A stretch of 35,654 bases of DNA, taken from contig DATGEP010000316.1 in assembly GCA_035310125.1 (NCBI GenBank), forward strand, positions 1 to 35,654. The letters run 5' to 3'. Shown in pieces: positions 24,481 to 32,931 of the stretch; the stretch's first letter is position 1; each line of letters starts with the position of its first letter. Position numbers and translations under genes: made by a program. The notes under the pieces were generated by a model, which had not been told where the DNA came from, made no database searches, and saw nothing but the letters and a program-made list of their open reading frames with translations. This DNA is from DATGEP01 sp035310125 (GTDB taxonomy: Bacteria; Chloroflexota; Ktedonobacteria; Ktedonobacterales; JADMIN01).

Positions 24481-27400
24481 ATGGCAGAAGCTAACCACAA
24501 CGGCGCCAGTGGCGCACGCGGGTTCCTGCGAAGTCACGTCGGCTTTATTCCCAATCCCGTCAGTGCGCGCAGCCATAACCTCCACTCGCGCATCCGCGAC
24601 GCCCAGGTGTCCATCTCCGTATGCCCCTACTGTGGCGTCGGCTGCAGCCAGCGCGTCTATCACCGGGACGGCAAGATCATTGACATCGAGGGCAACCCGG
24701 ATAGTCCCATCAGCGCCGGTCATCTCTGCCCCAAAGGCGCCAGCACCTACCAGCTCATCAACAACCCCAACCGCCCGACGCGCGTGCTCTACCGCGCTCC
24801 GAAAAGCGACCACTGGGAAGAGCGCCCGCTCGATTGGGCAATGGATCGCATCGCCGAGCGCGTTAAAGCGGCCCGCGACGCCGACTTCCAGCTCACCAAT
24901 TCCGCTGGTGTCCGCGTCAACCGCGTCGAATCCATCGGCAGCATCGGCGGCGCCACGCTGGACAACGAGGAGAATTACCTCATCCTCAAGCTGTTCCGCA
25001 ACCTGGGCGTCGTTCACCTCACCAATCAGGCACGTATCTGACACAGCTCCACAGTGCCCGGTCTGGGCATCAGCTATGGACGTGGCGGCGCTACCACCGC
25101 ACAGTGGGACCTCGCCAACAGTGACTGTATCGTCATCCAGGGCTCCAACATGGCGGAGAACCACCCCATCTCCTTCCGCTTCGTTATGGAGGCCCGCGAG
25201 CGTGGCGCCAGGATCATCCACATAGACCCCCGGTTCACGCGCACCTCGGCCAACGCGGATATCTACGCGCCCATCCGCCCCGGCTCAGACATCGCCTTCC
25301 TGGGCGGCCTCATCCACTACGCCCTTGAGAACGAGAAATACTTCAAGGACTACGTGGTCCACTACACCAACGCCTCGACAATCATCGGCGACGAGTTCAG
25401 AGACACCGAAGACCTCGATGGGATCTTCTCCGGCTTCGATGCCGAAGGACACACCTACACCCCAGACTCCTGGAGCTACAAGGGGGAGGAGCCGCCCGCG
25501 AGCGCGGAGCACAAACAAGCGCGCACTGGCGAAACATTTGCCGAGCGCGCCAGCCGCGACACCAAAACGCCGCCGCCGCGTGACGAGACGCTGCAAAATC
25601 CGCGCTGCGTCTTCCAGATCCTCAAGCGGCACTACGCCCGCTACACAGAGGAGTTCGTGGAGCAGGCATGCGGCACGCCCAAAGATGTCTTCCGCGAAGT
25701 CGCCAAGACGATCTGCGCCAATTCTGGCCGCGACCGCACAACCGCATTCTGCTACGCGGTCGGCTGGACACACCACACCGTCGGCGTGCAGCTGATCCGC
25801 ACGTGCGCCATCCTCCAATTGCTCATGGGCAACATCGGGCGGCCCGGCGGCGGCATCCTCGCCCTGCGTGGCCACGCCGCTATTCAAGGCTCAACCGACA
25901 CCCCCACCCTCTACAATCTCTTGCCAGGGTACATTCCCATGCCGTTGGAAACCGAGCCGCGACTCCAGAAAAACCTGGACGAATACACCTCGCTCGCCGG
26001 CTGGTGGAACAATTACCCGAAGTACATGGTCAGCCTGCTCAAAGCATGGTACGCCGAGAAAGCGACCGCTGAAAATGAGTGGGGCTACCAGTGGCTGCCC
26101 AAGCTCCACCATCAGACGGACTACTCATACTACCCGATGTTCTGGAAGATGAACGACGGCGCGGTCAAGGGGCTTTTCGTCCTCGGCGAAAACTTTGCCG
26201 TCGGCGGCCCCGGCGCTATCTCTGAGCGTGCAGGCATGCGAAAGCTCCAATGGTGCGTGATCCGCGACCCGTTCCTTGTCGAGACTGCGCAGTTCTGGCA
26301 GATGGACGGCGTTGACCCAGCATCGGTTGATACTGAAGTGTTCTACATGCCCGCCTCGTGGGCCGCCGAAAAGGACGGTAGCCTTACCAACACACAGCGC
26401 CTCCTGCAATGGCATGACAAAGCCGTCGACGCTCCCGGTGATGCGCGCTCCGAAACCTGGTTCATGTACCACCTTGGCACCCGGCTCAAAAAGCTCTACG
26501 CCGGCAGCACGCTCCAGCGCGATGAGCCTCTGCTCAACATGACGTGGGACTATCCAGTTGAGGGGGAGCGCGACGAACCTATCGTTGCGAGCGTCCTAAA
26601 GGAGATCAACGGTTACACCGTCGCCGATGGCAAAAATGTCAAGGGCTTTACGGAGTTGAAAGACGACGGCACTACCGCCTGCGGAAACTGGATCTACAGC
26701 GGCGTTATGCCCGAAGACGGCAAAAATCTCGCGGCTAGTCGCCAGAAAGATAACGACCGCGAAGGCGCGTACACCAACCACTCCAAATGGGGCTTTGCCT
26801 GGCCCGCCAACCGCCGCATCCTCTACAATCGCGCCTCAGCGGATCCAGCGGGAGAGCCCTGGTCTGAGCGCAAACGCCTCATCTGGTGGGATGCCAGCGC
26901 CAACGACGGCAAGGGCCAGTGGACCGGCTATGACGTGCCCGACTTCGAGAAAGCGAAGTCGCCCGACGCAAAGATCAATGAGCAGGGCCACGGTATGGAG
27001 CTGCTTTCCGGCTCCGATCCATTCATCATGCATGCTGATGGGCGTGGTTGGCTCTATGCTCCACATGGCTTGAAAGATGGCCCATTGCCTGCCCACTACG
27101 AGCCGTTTGAGTCGCCTATCGAGAACCCGCTCTACCCCAGGCAAAAATCCAACCCAGCAATGGTGGTCTTCGACCGGCCGGACAACCCGTACAACAACGA
27201 GCCGCGCCACGGCGCCCCAAATCCAGCGTATCCGTACATTCTGACCACGTACCGCATTACAGAGCACCACACGTCCGGCGCCATGTCGCGCTGGAACTCC
27301 TGGCTCTCCGAGCTGCAACCGGCGCTCTTCGCTGAGATAGACCCAGAGCTTGCCACCGAGCACGGCATCCAGAACCTCGACTGGATTACCATCCGCACCT

Positions 27401-27747
27401 CACGAACGGCCATCGAAGCGCAGGCGCTCGTCACTGATCGCATGCAGCCGCTGCGCATCCAGGGGCGCACACTGCACGTCATCGGCCTGCCGTACCACTG
27501 GGGTCCGGCTGGCCTCGTCACGGGCGACATCGCCAATGACCTGTTGGGCGTCGCGCTCGACCCCAATGTGCGCATCCATGAGTCGAAGGCGCTCACCTGC
27601 GCGATGGAGAAAGGACGGCACAGCACCGATTCCGCGCATGGCGACAACGACCACTATCGCACCGGCGTAGATGAGGGCGGCGCCGTCGGCCGCGTCCACA
27701 GCGAGGGCGCCGAGATGCGCCGTCGCTCACCGCTCGCTCACGAATAG
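24481..27747 (+). CDS. fdhA: Formate dehydrogenase catalytic subunit, selenocysteine-containing (TGA at 25039-25041)
   Basis: This is the molybdopterin (bis-MGD) subunit that oxidises formate to CO2. The N-terminal [4Fe-4S] site is C48, C51, C55 (CPYCGVGC) and C83 (LCPKG). The frame is interrupted once, by a TGA at codon 187 in ARI-U-HSSTVPGLGISYGRGG, exactly where FdnG/FdhF carry selenocysteine followed by the catalytic His (H188). The same frame then runs to 27747, giving 1088 residues against about 1015 for E. coli FdnG. A SECIS hairpin follows the TGA. The C-terminal molybdopterin-binding domain includes YRITEHHTSGAMSRW. There is no twin-arginine signal at the N-terminus, unlike FdnG. The ATG has AAAGGA seven bases upstream. 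First gene of the fdhA-fdhB-nrfD operon. selA, selB, selC and selD must lie elsewhere. Confidence 0.95.
25039..25075 (+). promoter_or_regulatory. Selenocysteine codon and bacterial SECIS element
   Basis: The TGA (25039-25041) is followed after 13 bases by a perfect stem TGCCC (25055-25059)/GGGCA (25065-25069) closing the loop GGTCT. This apical loop matches the GGUCU of the E. coli fdhF SECIS bound by SelB. A lower stem can form between AGCT at 25045-25048 and AGCT at 25072-25075. Position, loop and stem all agree with the bacterial type. Confidence 0.9.
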
Positions 27748-27758
27748 GAGGGAGGCAC

Positions 27759-28646
27759 ATGGCTACAGGCTTCTTCACGGATACCACCCTCTGCATCGGC
27801 TGCAAAGCGTGCGAGGTGGCGTGCAAAGAGTGGAACCAGCTACCGGCGGACGGCTTCGAGCTGACCGGCATGAGCTACGACAACACCGAGACGCTAAGCG
27901 CCACCACCTGGCGCCACGTCGCCTTCATCGAGCAGTTCGGCAGCGGCGGCGCTCGCCCCGATGGCCGGGTCAACGGGCACGCCCCGACAACCCGTGCTGG
28001 CGCGGCTGCCGTCTCCCAATCGGTGCTGCAAGGCCCGCGTCTGGTGGATTCCACCACGGGGAATTTCCTCGGCGAGAATCGCTGGCTGATGATGAGCGAC
28101 GTATGCAAGCACTGCACGCACGCGGGCTGCCTCAACGCCTGCCCGACCGGCGCCATCATCCGCAACGAGTTCGGTGATGTATACGTCCAGCCGGATATCT
28201 GCAACGGCTGCGGCTACTGCATTCCCTCCTGCCCGTTTGGCGTGATAGATCTGCTCCAGGAAGACGGACGCGCCTGGAAGTGCACGCTCTGCTACGACCG
28301 CCAAAAAGATGGCATGATACCCGCCTGCGCCAAGGCTTGTCCCACCCAGTCTATTCTGTTTGGCGAGCTGGACGACCTGAAGGAACGCGCCCGCGAGCGC
28401 GTCGGCATGCTGCACCAGCGTGGCGTCACGGATGCCTACCTCTACGGCGCTGACGAAAACACTTCGGTGGGCAATCTCAACGCTTTCTTCCTGCTCGTGG
28501 ACAAGCCGGAGGTGTATAACCTGCCTGAGAATCCTCATGTCCCGCAGGCGCAGGTGATCCCCGCCTACGTTGCTACAGCCCTGTCGGCAATCGTGCTGAG
28601 CGCGGTTACCGCGCTGGCGTTCGTGATGGGAGGGCGTCGCGCATGA
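27759..28646 (+). CDS. fdhB: Formate dehydrogenase iron-sulfur subunit (four [4Fe-4S] ferredoxin type)
   Basis: An electron-transfer subunit of the FdnH/DmsB type with four cysteine clusters: C12-C15-C18-C22 (CIGCKACEVAC), CKHCTHAGCLNACP, CNGCGYCIPSCP and CTLCYDRQKDGMIPACAKACP. A hydrophobic C-terminal helix (about 267-289, ending MGGRRA) anchors it in the membrane, as in FdnH. It should carry electrons from the molybdenum site to the NrfD subunit. The ATG at 27759 has GGAGGGAGG just upstream, 11 bp after the fdhA stop. Its own stop overlaps the next start by four bases (ATGA). A stretch of about 45 residues between clusters (PDGRVNGHAPTTRAG...) is an insertion relative to the plain family pattern. 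Confidence 0.94.
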   Translation: MATGFFTDTTLCIGCKACEVACKEWNQLPADGFELTGMSYDNTETLSATTWRHVAFIEQFGSGGARPDGRVNGHAPTTRAGAAAVSQSVLQGPRLVDSTTGNFLGENRWLMMSDVCKHCTHAGCLNACPTGAIIRNEFGDVYVQPDICNGCGYCIPSCPFGVIDLLQEDGRAWKCTLCYDRQKDGMIPACAKACPTQSILFGELDDLKERARERVGMLHQRGVTDAYLYGADENTSVGNLNAFFLLVDKPEVYNLPENPHVPQAQVIPAYVATALSAIVLSAVTALAFVMGGRRA

Positions 28647-29803
28647 AAATTCCCGAGAAAGCCACTCCGGCCAGTGCCATGCCGGCCGAGATTCTGCTTC
28701 CCTTGGCTCAGACGGGTCCAGGGCCGGCGGCGCGCGACGGCGCCCACCCGGCAACCTACTATGGCCGCCCTATGATCAAAAAATCGACCTGGAAGTGGCC
28801 CATTCCCGTCTACATGTTCCTCGGCGGAGTAGCCGGCGGCGTAGCGGTCATCGGTGCGGCGGCGGAGATCCTGGGCGGCGACAAGCACAAGTCCACCGTA
28901 CGACACGCCCGCTGGCTGGCGCTGGCCCTCGCGGCCATTTGCCCCGTACTCCTCATCGAAGACCTTGGCCGGCCCGCACGCTTCTACCGCATGCTACGGA
29001 TCTTCAAGGTGGCGTCGCCCCTGAACGTCGGCACGTGGATTCTCTCCGTGTTCGGCCTCCTCAGCGGCATTCTGGGCGCGAAGCAGGCCGCTGAAGACGG
29101 CGTTGTCATTCCGCGCGAAAGCGGCCTGGGGCGCTCCTTGCGGGCCGTACCTTCCGGTCCATTCACGGCGCTTCACGGACTGGTAGGCGTGTGCCTCGCT
29201 GGCTACACTGGCGTCGTGCTTGCCGCCACCGCAATTCCCCTCTGGGCGGCTGCGGGCATCCTGCTCGGTCCGCTCTTCCTGGCAACGGGCGTTGCCTCCG
29301 GGGCGGCTGCCCTCACGCTGCTGGGAATCTTCCGCGGCCAGACGTCCCACGAGGCGCGCCGGCAGGTAGAGGCCGTCGAGACAGCCGCCTCCGTCGCGCA
29401 GCTTGGCATCCTCGTCGCTCGCGAGGCGCTGGTGCCAGCGCGCATCAACAAGCCGTTGCGGCGTGGTGTCTGGGGAGCCATCTGGCAGGTCGGCGCCGTT
29501 GGTGGCGGCGTCGCGGGGCCGCTGGCGCTTCGTCTCGCCGTGCGCCTCAGTGGCAGGCGCACCAGCGAAGCCATTACCGTTGTCGCGTCCACCCTCTCCC
29601 TGGCAGGCGCGCTCGCCGAGCGTATGGCGCTGGTCGAAGCCGGCAAGCTCTCCGCAGACGATCCCATCGCATACCAGGAGTTGACAAAAGGCGCACCGGG
29701 CGCGGCTCGCCCGACGCCCGCCGAACAAGCGCGGCGTGCGCAGACAGGACCTGCCTTCACTTCCGGCTTCGTCGCACGCGAGCGCACCGGCCCCACACCG
29801 TAG
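28643..29803 (+). CDS. nrfD: NrfD/PsrC-type membrane subunit of formate dehydrogenase
   Basis: An integral membrane protein of the NrfD/polysulfide-reductase group, which exchanges electrons with quinones without haem. The hallmark start is WPIPVYMFLGGVAGGVAV (about residues 52-69), followed by IEDLGRPARFYRMLRIFKVASPLNVGTW, where the LGRP motif sits near the quinone pocket. I count about eight hydrophobic helices up to residue 330, then a polar Ala/Pro-rich tail of about 45 residues. It replaces the cytochrome b subunit (FdnI) of the E. coli enzyme. It overlaps fdhB by four bases and ends the operon. The LeuTrp-rich N-terminal 45 residues before the first helix are hydrophilic and carry no signal peptide. 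Confidence 0.9.
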   Translation: MKIPEKATPASAMPAEILLPLAQTGPGPAARDGAHPATYYGRPMIKKSTWKWPIPVYMFLGGVAGGVAVIGAAAEILGGDKHKSTVRHARWLALALAAICPVLLIEDLGRPARFYRMLRIFKVASPLNVGTWILSVFGLLSGILGAKQAAEDGVVIPRESGLGRSLRAVPSGPFTALHGLVGVCLAGYTGVVLAATAIPLWAAAGILLGPLFLATGVASGAAALTLLGIFRGQTSHEARRQVEAVETAASVAQLGILVAREALVPARINKPLRRGVWGAIWQVGAVGGGVAGPLALRLAVRLSGRRTSEAITVVASTLSLAGALAERMALVEAGKLSADDPIAYQELTKGAPGAARPTPAEQARRAQTGPAFTSGFVARERTGPTP

Positions 29804-29947
29804 CCACCTCTTAGTTCGTCGCGAGCGGTGTTTCCGCGCATTTCGGAGGATACTGGCTTGGCCAGGTGGCAGACGCATAGCAAGCGCGCGTTCCGCCTGG
29901 CCGCCCTTCTCTATATCAAATTTGGTTGTATTGTTGGCATGCGCCAC

Positions 29948-29990
29948 GGGCTTCAGCCAGCCGCGCGTCCCGTGCGTCGGCCCTTGATGG
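29948..29990 (+). repeat. 43-bp dispersed element, copy 1
   Basis: It begins GGGCTTCAGCC and matches 32621-32663 at 36 of 43 positions in the same orientation. Both copies are intergenic. No coding content is evident. Confidence 0.65.
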
Positions 29991-30148
29991 CCGCGAGCGT
30001 CCAGATCGCTTCCGTATGAAAACCCAGCGTCACTGCCTCGCAGTCCACATCCCACCTAAAGCGCTCGACACTGGCAGGACTTTATGCCCATCCTATAGGT
30101 ACCTGAATGCAAGTTTGGTCCATCTTCTAAAATTCGCCCTCTAGCCTA

Positions 30149-30177
30149 TTGAAAGTTACCTAAGGGTTAGCTATACT
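30149..30177 (+). promoter_or_regulatory. Near-consensus sigma-70 promoter in a gene-free region
   Basis: TTGAAA (30149-30154) and TATACT (30172-30177) are spaced by 17 bases, each at five of six consensus positions, within AT-rich DNA. The nearest downstream gene starts 820 bases away at 31004, so the transcript would be a very long leader or a non-coding RNA. Confidence 0.6.
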
Positions 30178-30931
30178 TGGTTTGCGAGGCGACGGTATAC
30201 GCCCTACGGCGCACACCTCCCTCACATCCACCCTAAACGCTCGGCGCGATGTCCACCTCGTAGATACGTTCCGCGACGCTCGCTTTCGGCGCATCCTGCA
30301 TGCGTTGGCGCGCGCGTGTTATGGAGACGGCTCGTACAGCCAGGAGGCATGTGGACCAGAGACGAGAAGCTGTAGCGAGCGTCATATCACATTCCCCAGC
30401 AGCCTCACGCCTCCTCCATCGCCTCCTGGCCGCCGATCATAGCTCCAGCCGCCAGGCGCTTCAAGCGTCTGAATGCCGTGGAATCGTATCGCTGTCGCCT
30501 CAGCTTTCGTGAGCGCGCATAGCTGCTGAGCTATCGTCTCACTTTGAGGATTGACACTGGAACGACTCGCCAGCGGCAGGGGATAGCGCGTACGGAATCC
30601 TCGCTTCGCGCCTGCGTACCCCGGCACGAGCCAGTGATGTCTCACCGACCGGCGACGACGGTCCCGCGAAGCAGCCCCCGGTTCGCGTCCGCGTGTCCCC
30701 TGCTGTAATAGCGCCCGCGAGCGCTCCACGCGGAAAAGGTGCTGTCAACGCCGACACGCCAACCGCCGCCGCCGAATGTTCTTTTGGCTCGCTATGCGTC
30801 GCAGGTGGTTCTCGCACATCCCTCGCATTCTCCTCGCGTCCCGTTCGCATCCGCGTGTACTGTCCCCGGAGCAGCGTCGTATCTAGTTTCCCCGCGCAAG
30901 CCCATCCGCACGCGCATCCCAGGTATCCGCT

Positions 30932-30957
30932 TATCTAAAAGCACGTATCTAGAAGCA
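30932..30957 (+). repeat. Direct repeat TATCTAAAAGCA / TATCTAGAAGCA
   Basis: Two 12-mers with one mismatch and a 14-base period lie about 50-70 bases before the acidic repeat protein. A third TATCT occurs just before its ribosome site at about 30986. This is a candidate regulator site. Confidence 0.45.
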
Positions 30958-31003
30958 AGCTGGCAGTTATTACGCGAGGCCATCGCGTATCTGAGGGGGC
31001 ACC

Positions 31004-32380
31004 ATGGAAATCAACGAGCCTACAGAGTCCCAGGGCGAACACTTCGTATCATCCGAAGAGGCAACATCTTTGTCCACGACCGGCGATTTCTCCGAAAGCG
31101 GCGGCGCATTCGCCGAAGAAGCCGCCGGTTCAATACATCCCGCCGAGGCCGCCCTCACCAACGGGGCTGCGGAGGCGCAAACCGACACCGCCGCGCCGGA
31201 AGAGGCCGCTCCAGTCGCTGAGGAATTCACCTCCGAGGCTGAAAGCGCATCTGCGGCGCCTGAGATGGCGGCAATGACCGAAACGACCGAAACGACCGAA
31301 ACGACTGCACAACCCGAGGCAGCAGCCGACCTGTCTGGTGAAACAAATAGCGCCGATGAGCCGGCCGCCGCTGACGCCTCAGAGGAGGCCGCGCCAGTCA
31401 CGGAGGCCGCCGCGAGTGAGGAGTCGAACACCGAAACCGAAGCGGTAGCTCCAGCCGCCGAGGAGGAGCCAGTCGCCGAAGAATCGGCATCTGCCGAGCC
31501 GGTCGCCGCTGAAGCAGAAGCGACGGCAGAACCCACTGCTGAAGCAGCAACGGCTGAACCCGCTGCCGCTGAAGCTGCGGCGCCCATGGCCGAAGAAGCT
31601 GCGGCGCCCATGGCCGAAGAAGCTACGGCCGCACCTGCCGCCGCCGCGATGGCCGCCGAGCCAGCCGCAACATCGAGCGCCGCCGCCACGGCTGAGCGGG
31701 ATGTCGAGGGACTCCTTCATTCCGCGCTCGATGCGCTCAGTGACATCGGCCAGCGCATCGGAGCGCTGATCGCGTCATTGCGCCCAGGCTCATCGAATGG
31801 TGCGCCAGCGGCGGCAGAGCCGGCGGCGGTTATGACCGAAGCCGCGGCTGAACCCACGACGAGTGAGCCAGCCGCTGAGATGGCATCTGAGCCAGTTGCC
31901 GAAGAAGCCGCATCTGAGCCAGCCGCTGAGGAAACGATGGCCGAAGCATCCTCACAAGAGATGCCTTCACCCGAGGAGACCCCTGTTTCCGAGCCGGTTG
32001 CTGAAGAAGCTGCATCTGAGCCGGTTGCTGAGATGGAGTCCGCTGAGCCAGTCGCTGAGGAGGCTTCCGCTGAGCCGGCGGCTGAGATGGCATCTGAGCC
32101 AGTCGCCGAAGAAGCCGCGTCTGAGCCGGTTGCTGAGGAGGCTTCCGCTGAGCCGGTTGCTGAAGAAGCCGCATCTGAGCCGGTTGCTGAAGAAGCCGCA
32201 TCTGAGCCAGCGGCTGCCGAAGCGGAGCCGGAGACGCTGGAGGCGGTCGCGAGCGCATCCGAGACCGCTGAGCCAGGGGCCTCGGAAGGCGAGTTAGCAT
32301 TGGACGCCGGCGAGGAGCCCGTGGCGCTCGAAGCGATGCCTGAAGAGGCGCACGCGCTGATCCAGGAGCCCAAGGACTAG
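31004..32380 (+). CDS. Acidic Ala/Glu/Pro-rich repeat protein, function unknown
   Basis: I recognise no family. The 458-residue product is almost entirely low complexity and strongly acidic. The N-terminal half has TETTETTETT and AEEAAAPM units. A short non-repetitive amphipathic stretch (VEGLLHSALDALSDIGQRIG, about residues 231-250) divides it. The C-terminal half is a run of EPVAEEAAS-type nonapeptides (31860-32225). No signal peptide or membrane segment is seen, so it is probably a disordered cytoplasmic protein. The ATG at 31004 has GAGGGGG about five bases upstream, which supports this strand. Long open frames also exist on the opposite strand, as expected from GCC/GAA-rich repeats. Exact short tandem duplications show recent slippage, so length probably differs between strains. 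Confidence 0.7.
   Translation: MEINEPTESQGEHFVSSEEATSLSTTGDFSESGGAFAEEAAGSIHPAEAALTNGAAEAQTDTAAPEEAAPVAEEFTSEAESASAAPEMAAMTETTETTETTAQPEAAADLSGETNSADEPAAADASEEAAPVTEAAASEESNTETEAVAPAAEEEPVAEESASAEPVAAEAEATAEPTAEAATAEPAAAEAAAPMAEEAAAPMAEEATAAPAAAAMAAEPAATSSAAATAERDVEGLLHSALDALSDIGQRIGALIASLRPGSSNGAPAAAEPAAVMTEAAAEPTTSEPAAEMASEPVAEEAASEPAAEETMAEASSQEMPSPEETPVSEPVAEEAASEPVAEMESAEPVAEEASAEPAAEMASEPVAEEAASEPVAEEASAEPVAEEAASEPVAEEAASEPAAAEAEPETLEAVASASETAEPGASEGELALDAGEEPVALEAMPEEAHALIQEPKD
31571..31618 (+). repeat. Perfect 24-bp tandem duplication inside the acidic protein gene
   Basis: Positions 31571-31594 and 31595-31618 are identical and encode EAAAPMAE twice; a further GAAGCT starts a third copy. 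Nearby, the 9-mer ACCGAAACG is repeated three times (about 31277-31303). Both keep the reading frame. Confidence 0.85.
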
Positions 32381-32418
32381 AAAGGGAGTGCGCATTCTGA
32401 AGGCATACTGTCTGCCGG

Positions 32419-32441
32419 CGCCGGAGACATCTTCTCCGGCG
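32419..32441 (+). terminator. Hairpin after the acidic protein gene
   Basis: CCGGAGA (32421-32427) pairs with TCTCCGG (32433-32439) around CATCT, extended by two outer pairs. It lies about 40 bases after the stop codon. It is followed by G-rich sequence without a T-run, so termination would not be of the classic type. Confidence 0.4.
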
Positions 32442-32508
32442 GGGGCGGGTGATGATGGGACTTCGTCGCTTGGCAGGCGAAATGCGACCGCGTGATAACC
32501 GCTGACCA

Positions 32509-32542
32509 AAGAGGGGAGACACATTGGGGTGCCTCCCCTCTT
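32509..32542. terminator. Strong stem-loop, probable bidirectional terminator
   Basis: AAGAGGGGAG (32509-32518) pairs perfectly with CTCCCCTCTT (32533-32542). After one mismatch, CAC (32520-32522) pairs with GTG (32529-32531) inside. The following CTTCGTG is only weakly T-rich. This is the strongest hairpin between the acidic protein gene and the oxoprolinase genes. Confidence 0.5.
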
Positions 32543-32620
32543 CTTCGTGTGGCCGCTCCGCTGGCTGGCACAGTCGCGCGGACAGACGAAATCCGCTTGG
32601 GTTCCCTGGTATACACACAA

Positions 32621-32663
32621 GGGCTTCAGCCTGCCTCCCGTCGCGTGCGCCGGCCCCTGACGG
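32621..32663 (+). repeat. 43-bp dispersed element, copy 2
   Basis: Same orientation as the copy at 29948-29990 (36 of 43 positions). It lies 38 bases upstream of the palindrome cluster. Confidence 0.65.
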
Positions 32664-32700
32664 TGTTTGCGGAATACCGACGGACCTGGTGCCAGTTGTC

Positions 32701-32795
32701 GGGGCGCTGCCTGCCGCGCCCGCGACCTGTAGGGGCGCTGCCTGCCACACCCCCCTGCCGCTGTGGACGCCGTAGGGGCGCTACCTGTCGCGCCC
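32701..32795 (+). repeat. Cluster of three 21-bp imperfect palindromes (REP-like)
   Basis: Copies at 32701-32721, 32732-32752 and 32775-32795 read GGGGCGCTRCCTGYC followed by RCRCCC. In the first and third, GGGCG pairs with CGCCC to make a small hairpin; the second has CACACCC and pairs less well. Two are preceded by GTA and one by GTC. Spacing is 31 and 43 bases. Such GTAGGGGCG...CGCCC elements resemble REP-like intergenic repeats. Confidence 0.65.
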
Positions 32796-32931
32796 GTCTG
32801 CATGTCCACCAGGACCGGCGCGCTCGCCCGTTGCCATTCGCGCGGTCGCATTCGCCCTATGGCGCGAGCTACACTTCCAGCTACACGAGTAGATAGACAA
32901 ACATCCCCCGTCGGGCGAAAGGAGAGACACC

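Larger units (their letters stand above)
29804..31003. other. 1.2-kb gene-poor region with promoter and repeat elements
   Basis: No open frame here has both a ribosome site and a plausible protein. The first 380 bp are AT-richer than the neighbours. It includes a 43-bp element repeated at 32621, a near-consensus promoter at 30149-30177, a possible stem CTCAGC/GCTGAG (30499-30530), two GTTCGC[GA]TCCGCGTGT copies (about 30681 and 30842), and a direct repeat at 30932-30957. It may hold a long leader, a non-coding RNA or decayed sequence. Confidence 0.5.
32543..32931. other. Intergenic repeat-bearing region before pxpBC
   Basis: About 390 bp with no gene. It holds the second copy of the 43-bp element (32621-32663), three short palindromes (32701-32795) and the AAAGGAG ribosome site of pxpBC near 32918. 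No clear promoter box was seen. Confidence 0.5.

Noticed and set aside
25039..25041. In-frame stop splitting fdhA into two genes or a pseudogene
   Set aside because: The stop is TGA at the exact selenocysteine position, the frame resumes without a shift, and a SECIS hairpin follows.
30182..30442. Small protein gene of 86 codons
   Set aside because: No ribosome site, odd composition and no recognisable domain; treated as non-coding.
30670..30700. tRNA-like T-arm (GGTTCGCGTCC)
   Set aside because: Position 58 would be C instead of A, and no acceptor, D or anticodon stems could be drawn around it.
30560..30740. T-box or cobalamin riboswitch on either strand
   Set aside because: Some fragments (GGGACCGTCG, CACTGG) looked suggestive, but the T-box TGGNACCGCG core and the B12-box consensus are absent.
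30970..32373. Long Ser/Ala-rich open frames antisense to the acidic repeat protein
   Set aside because: They arise from GCC/GAA-rich repeats read backwards; a ribosome site and sensible start exist only on the plus strand. Some doubt remains because the whole gene is low complexity.
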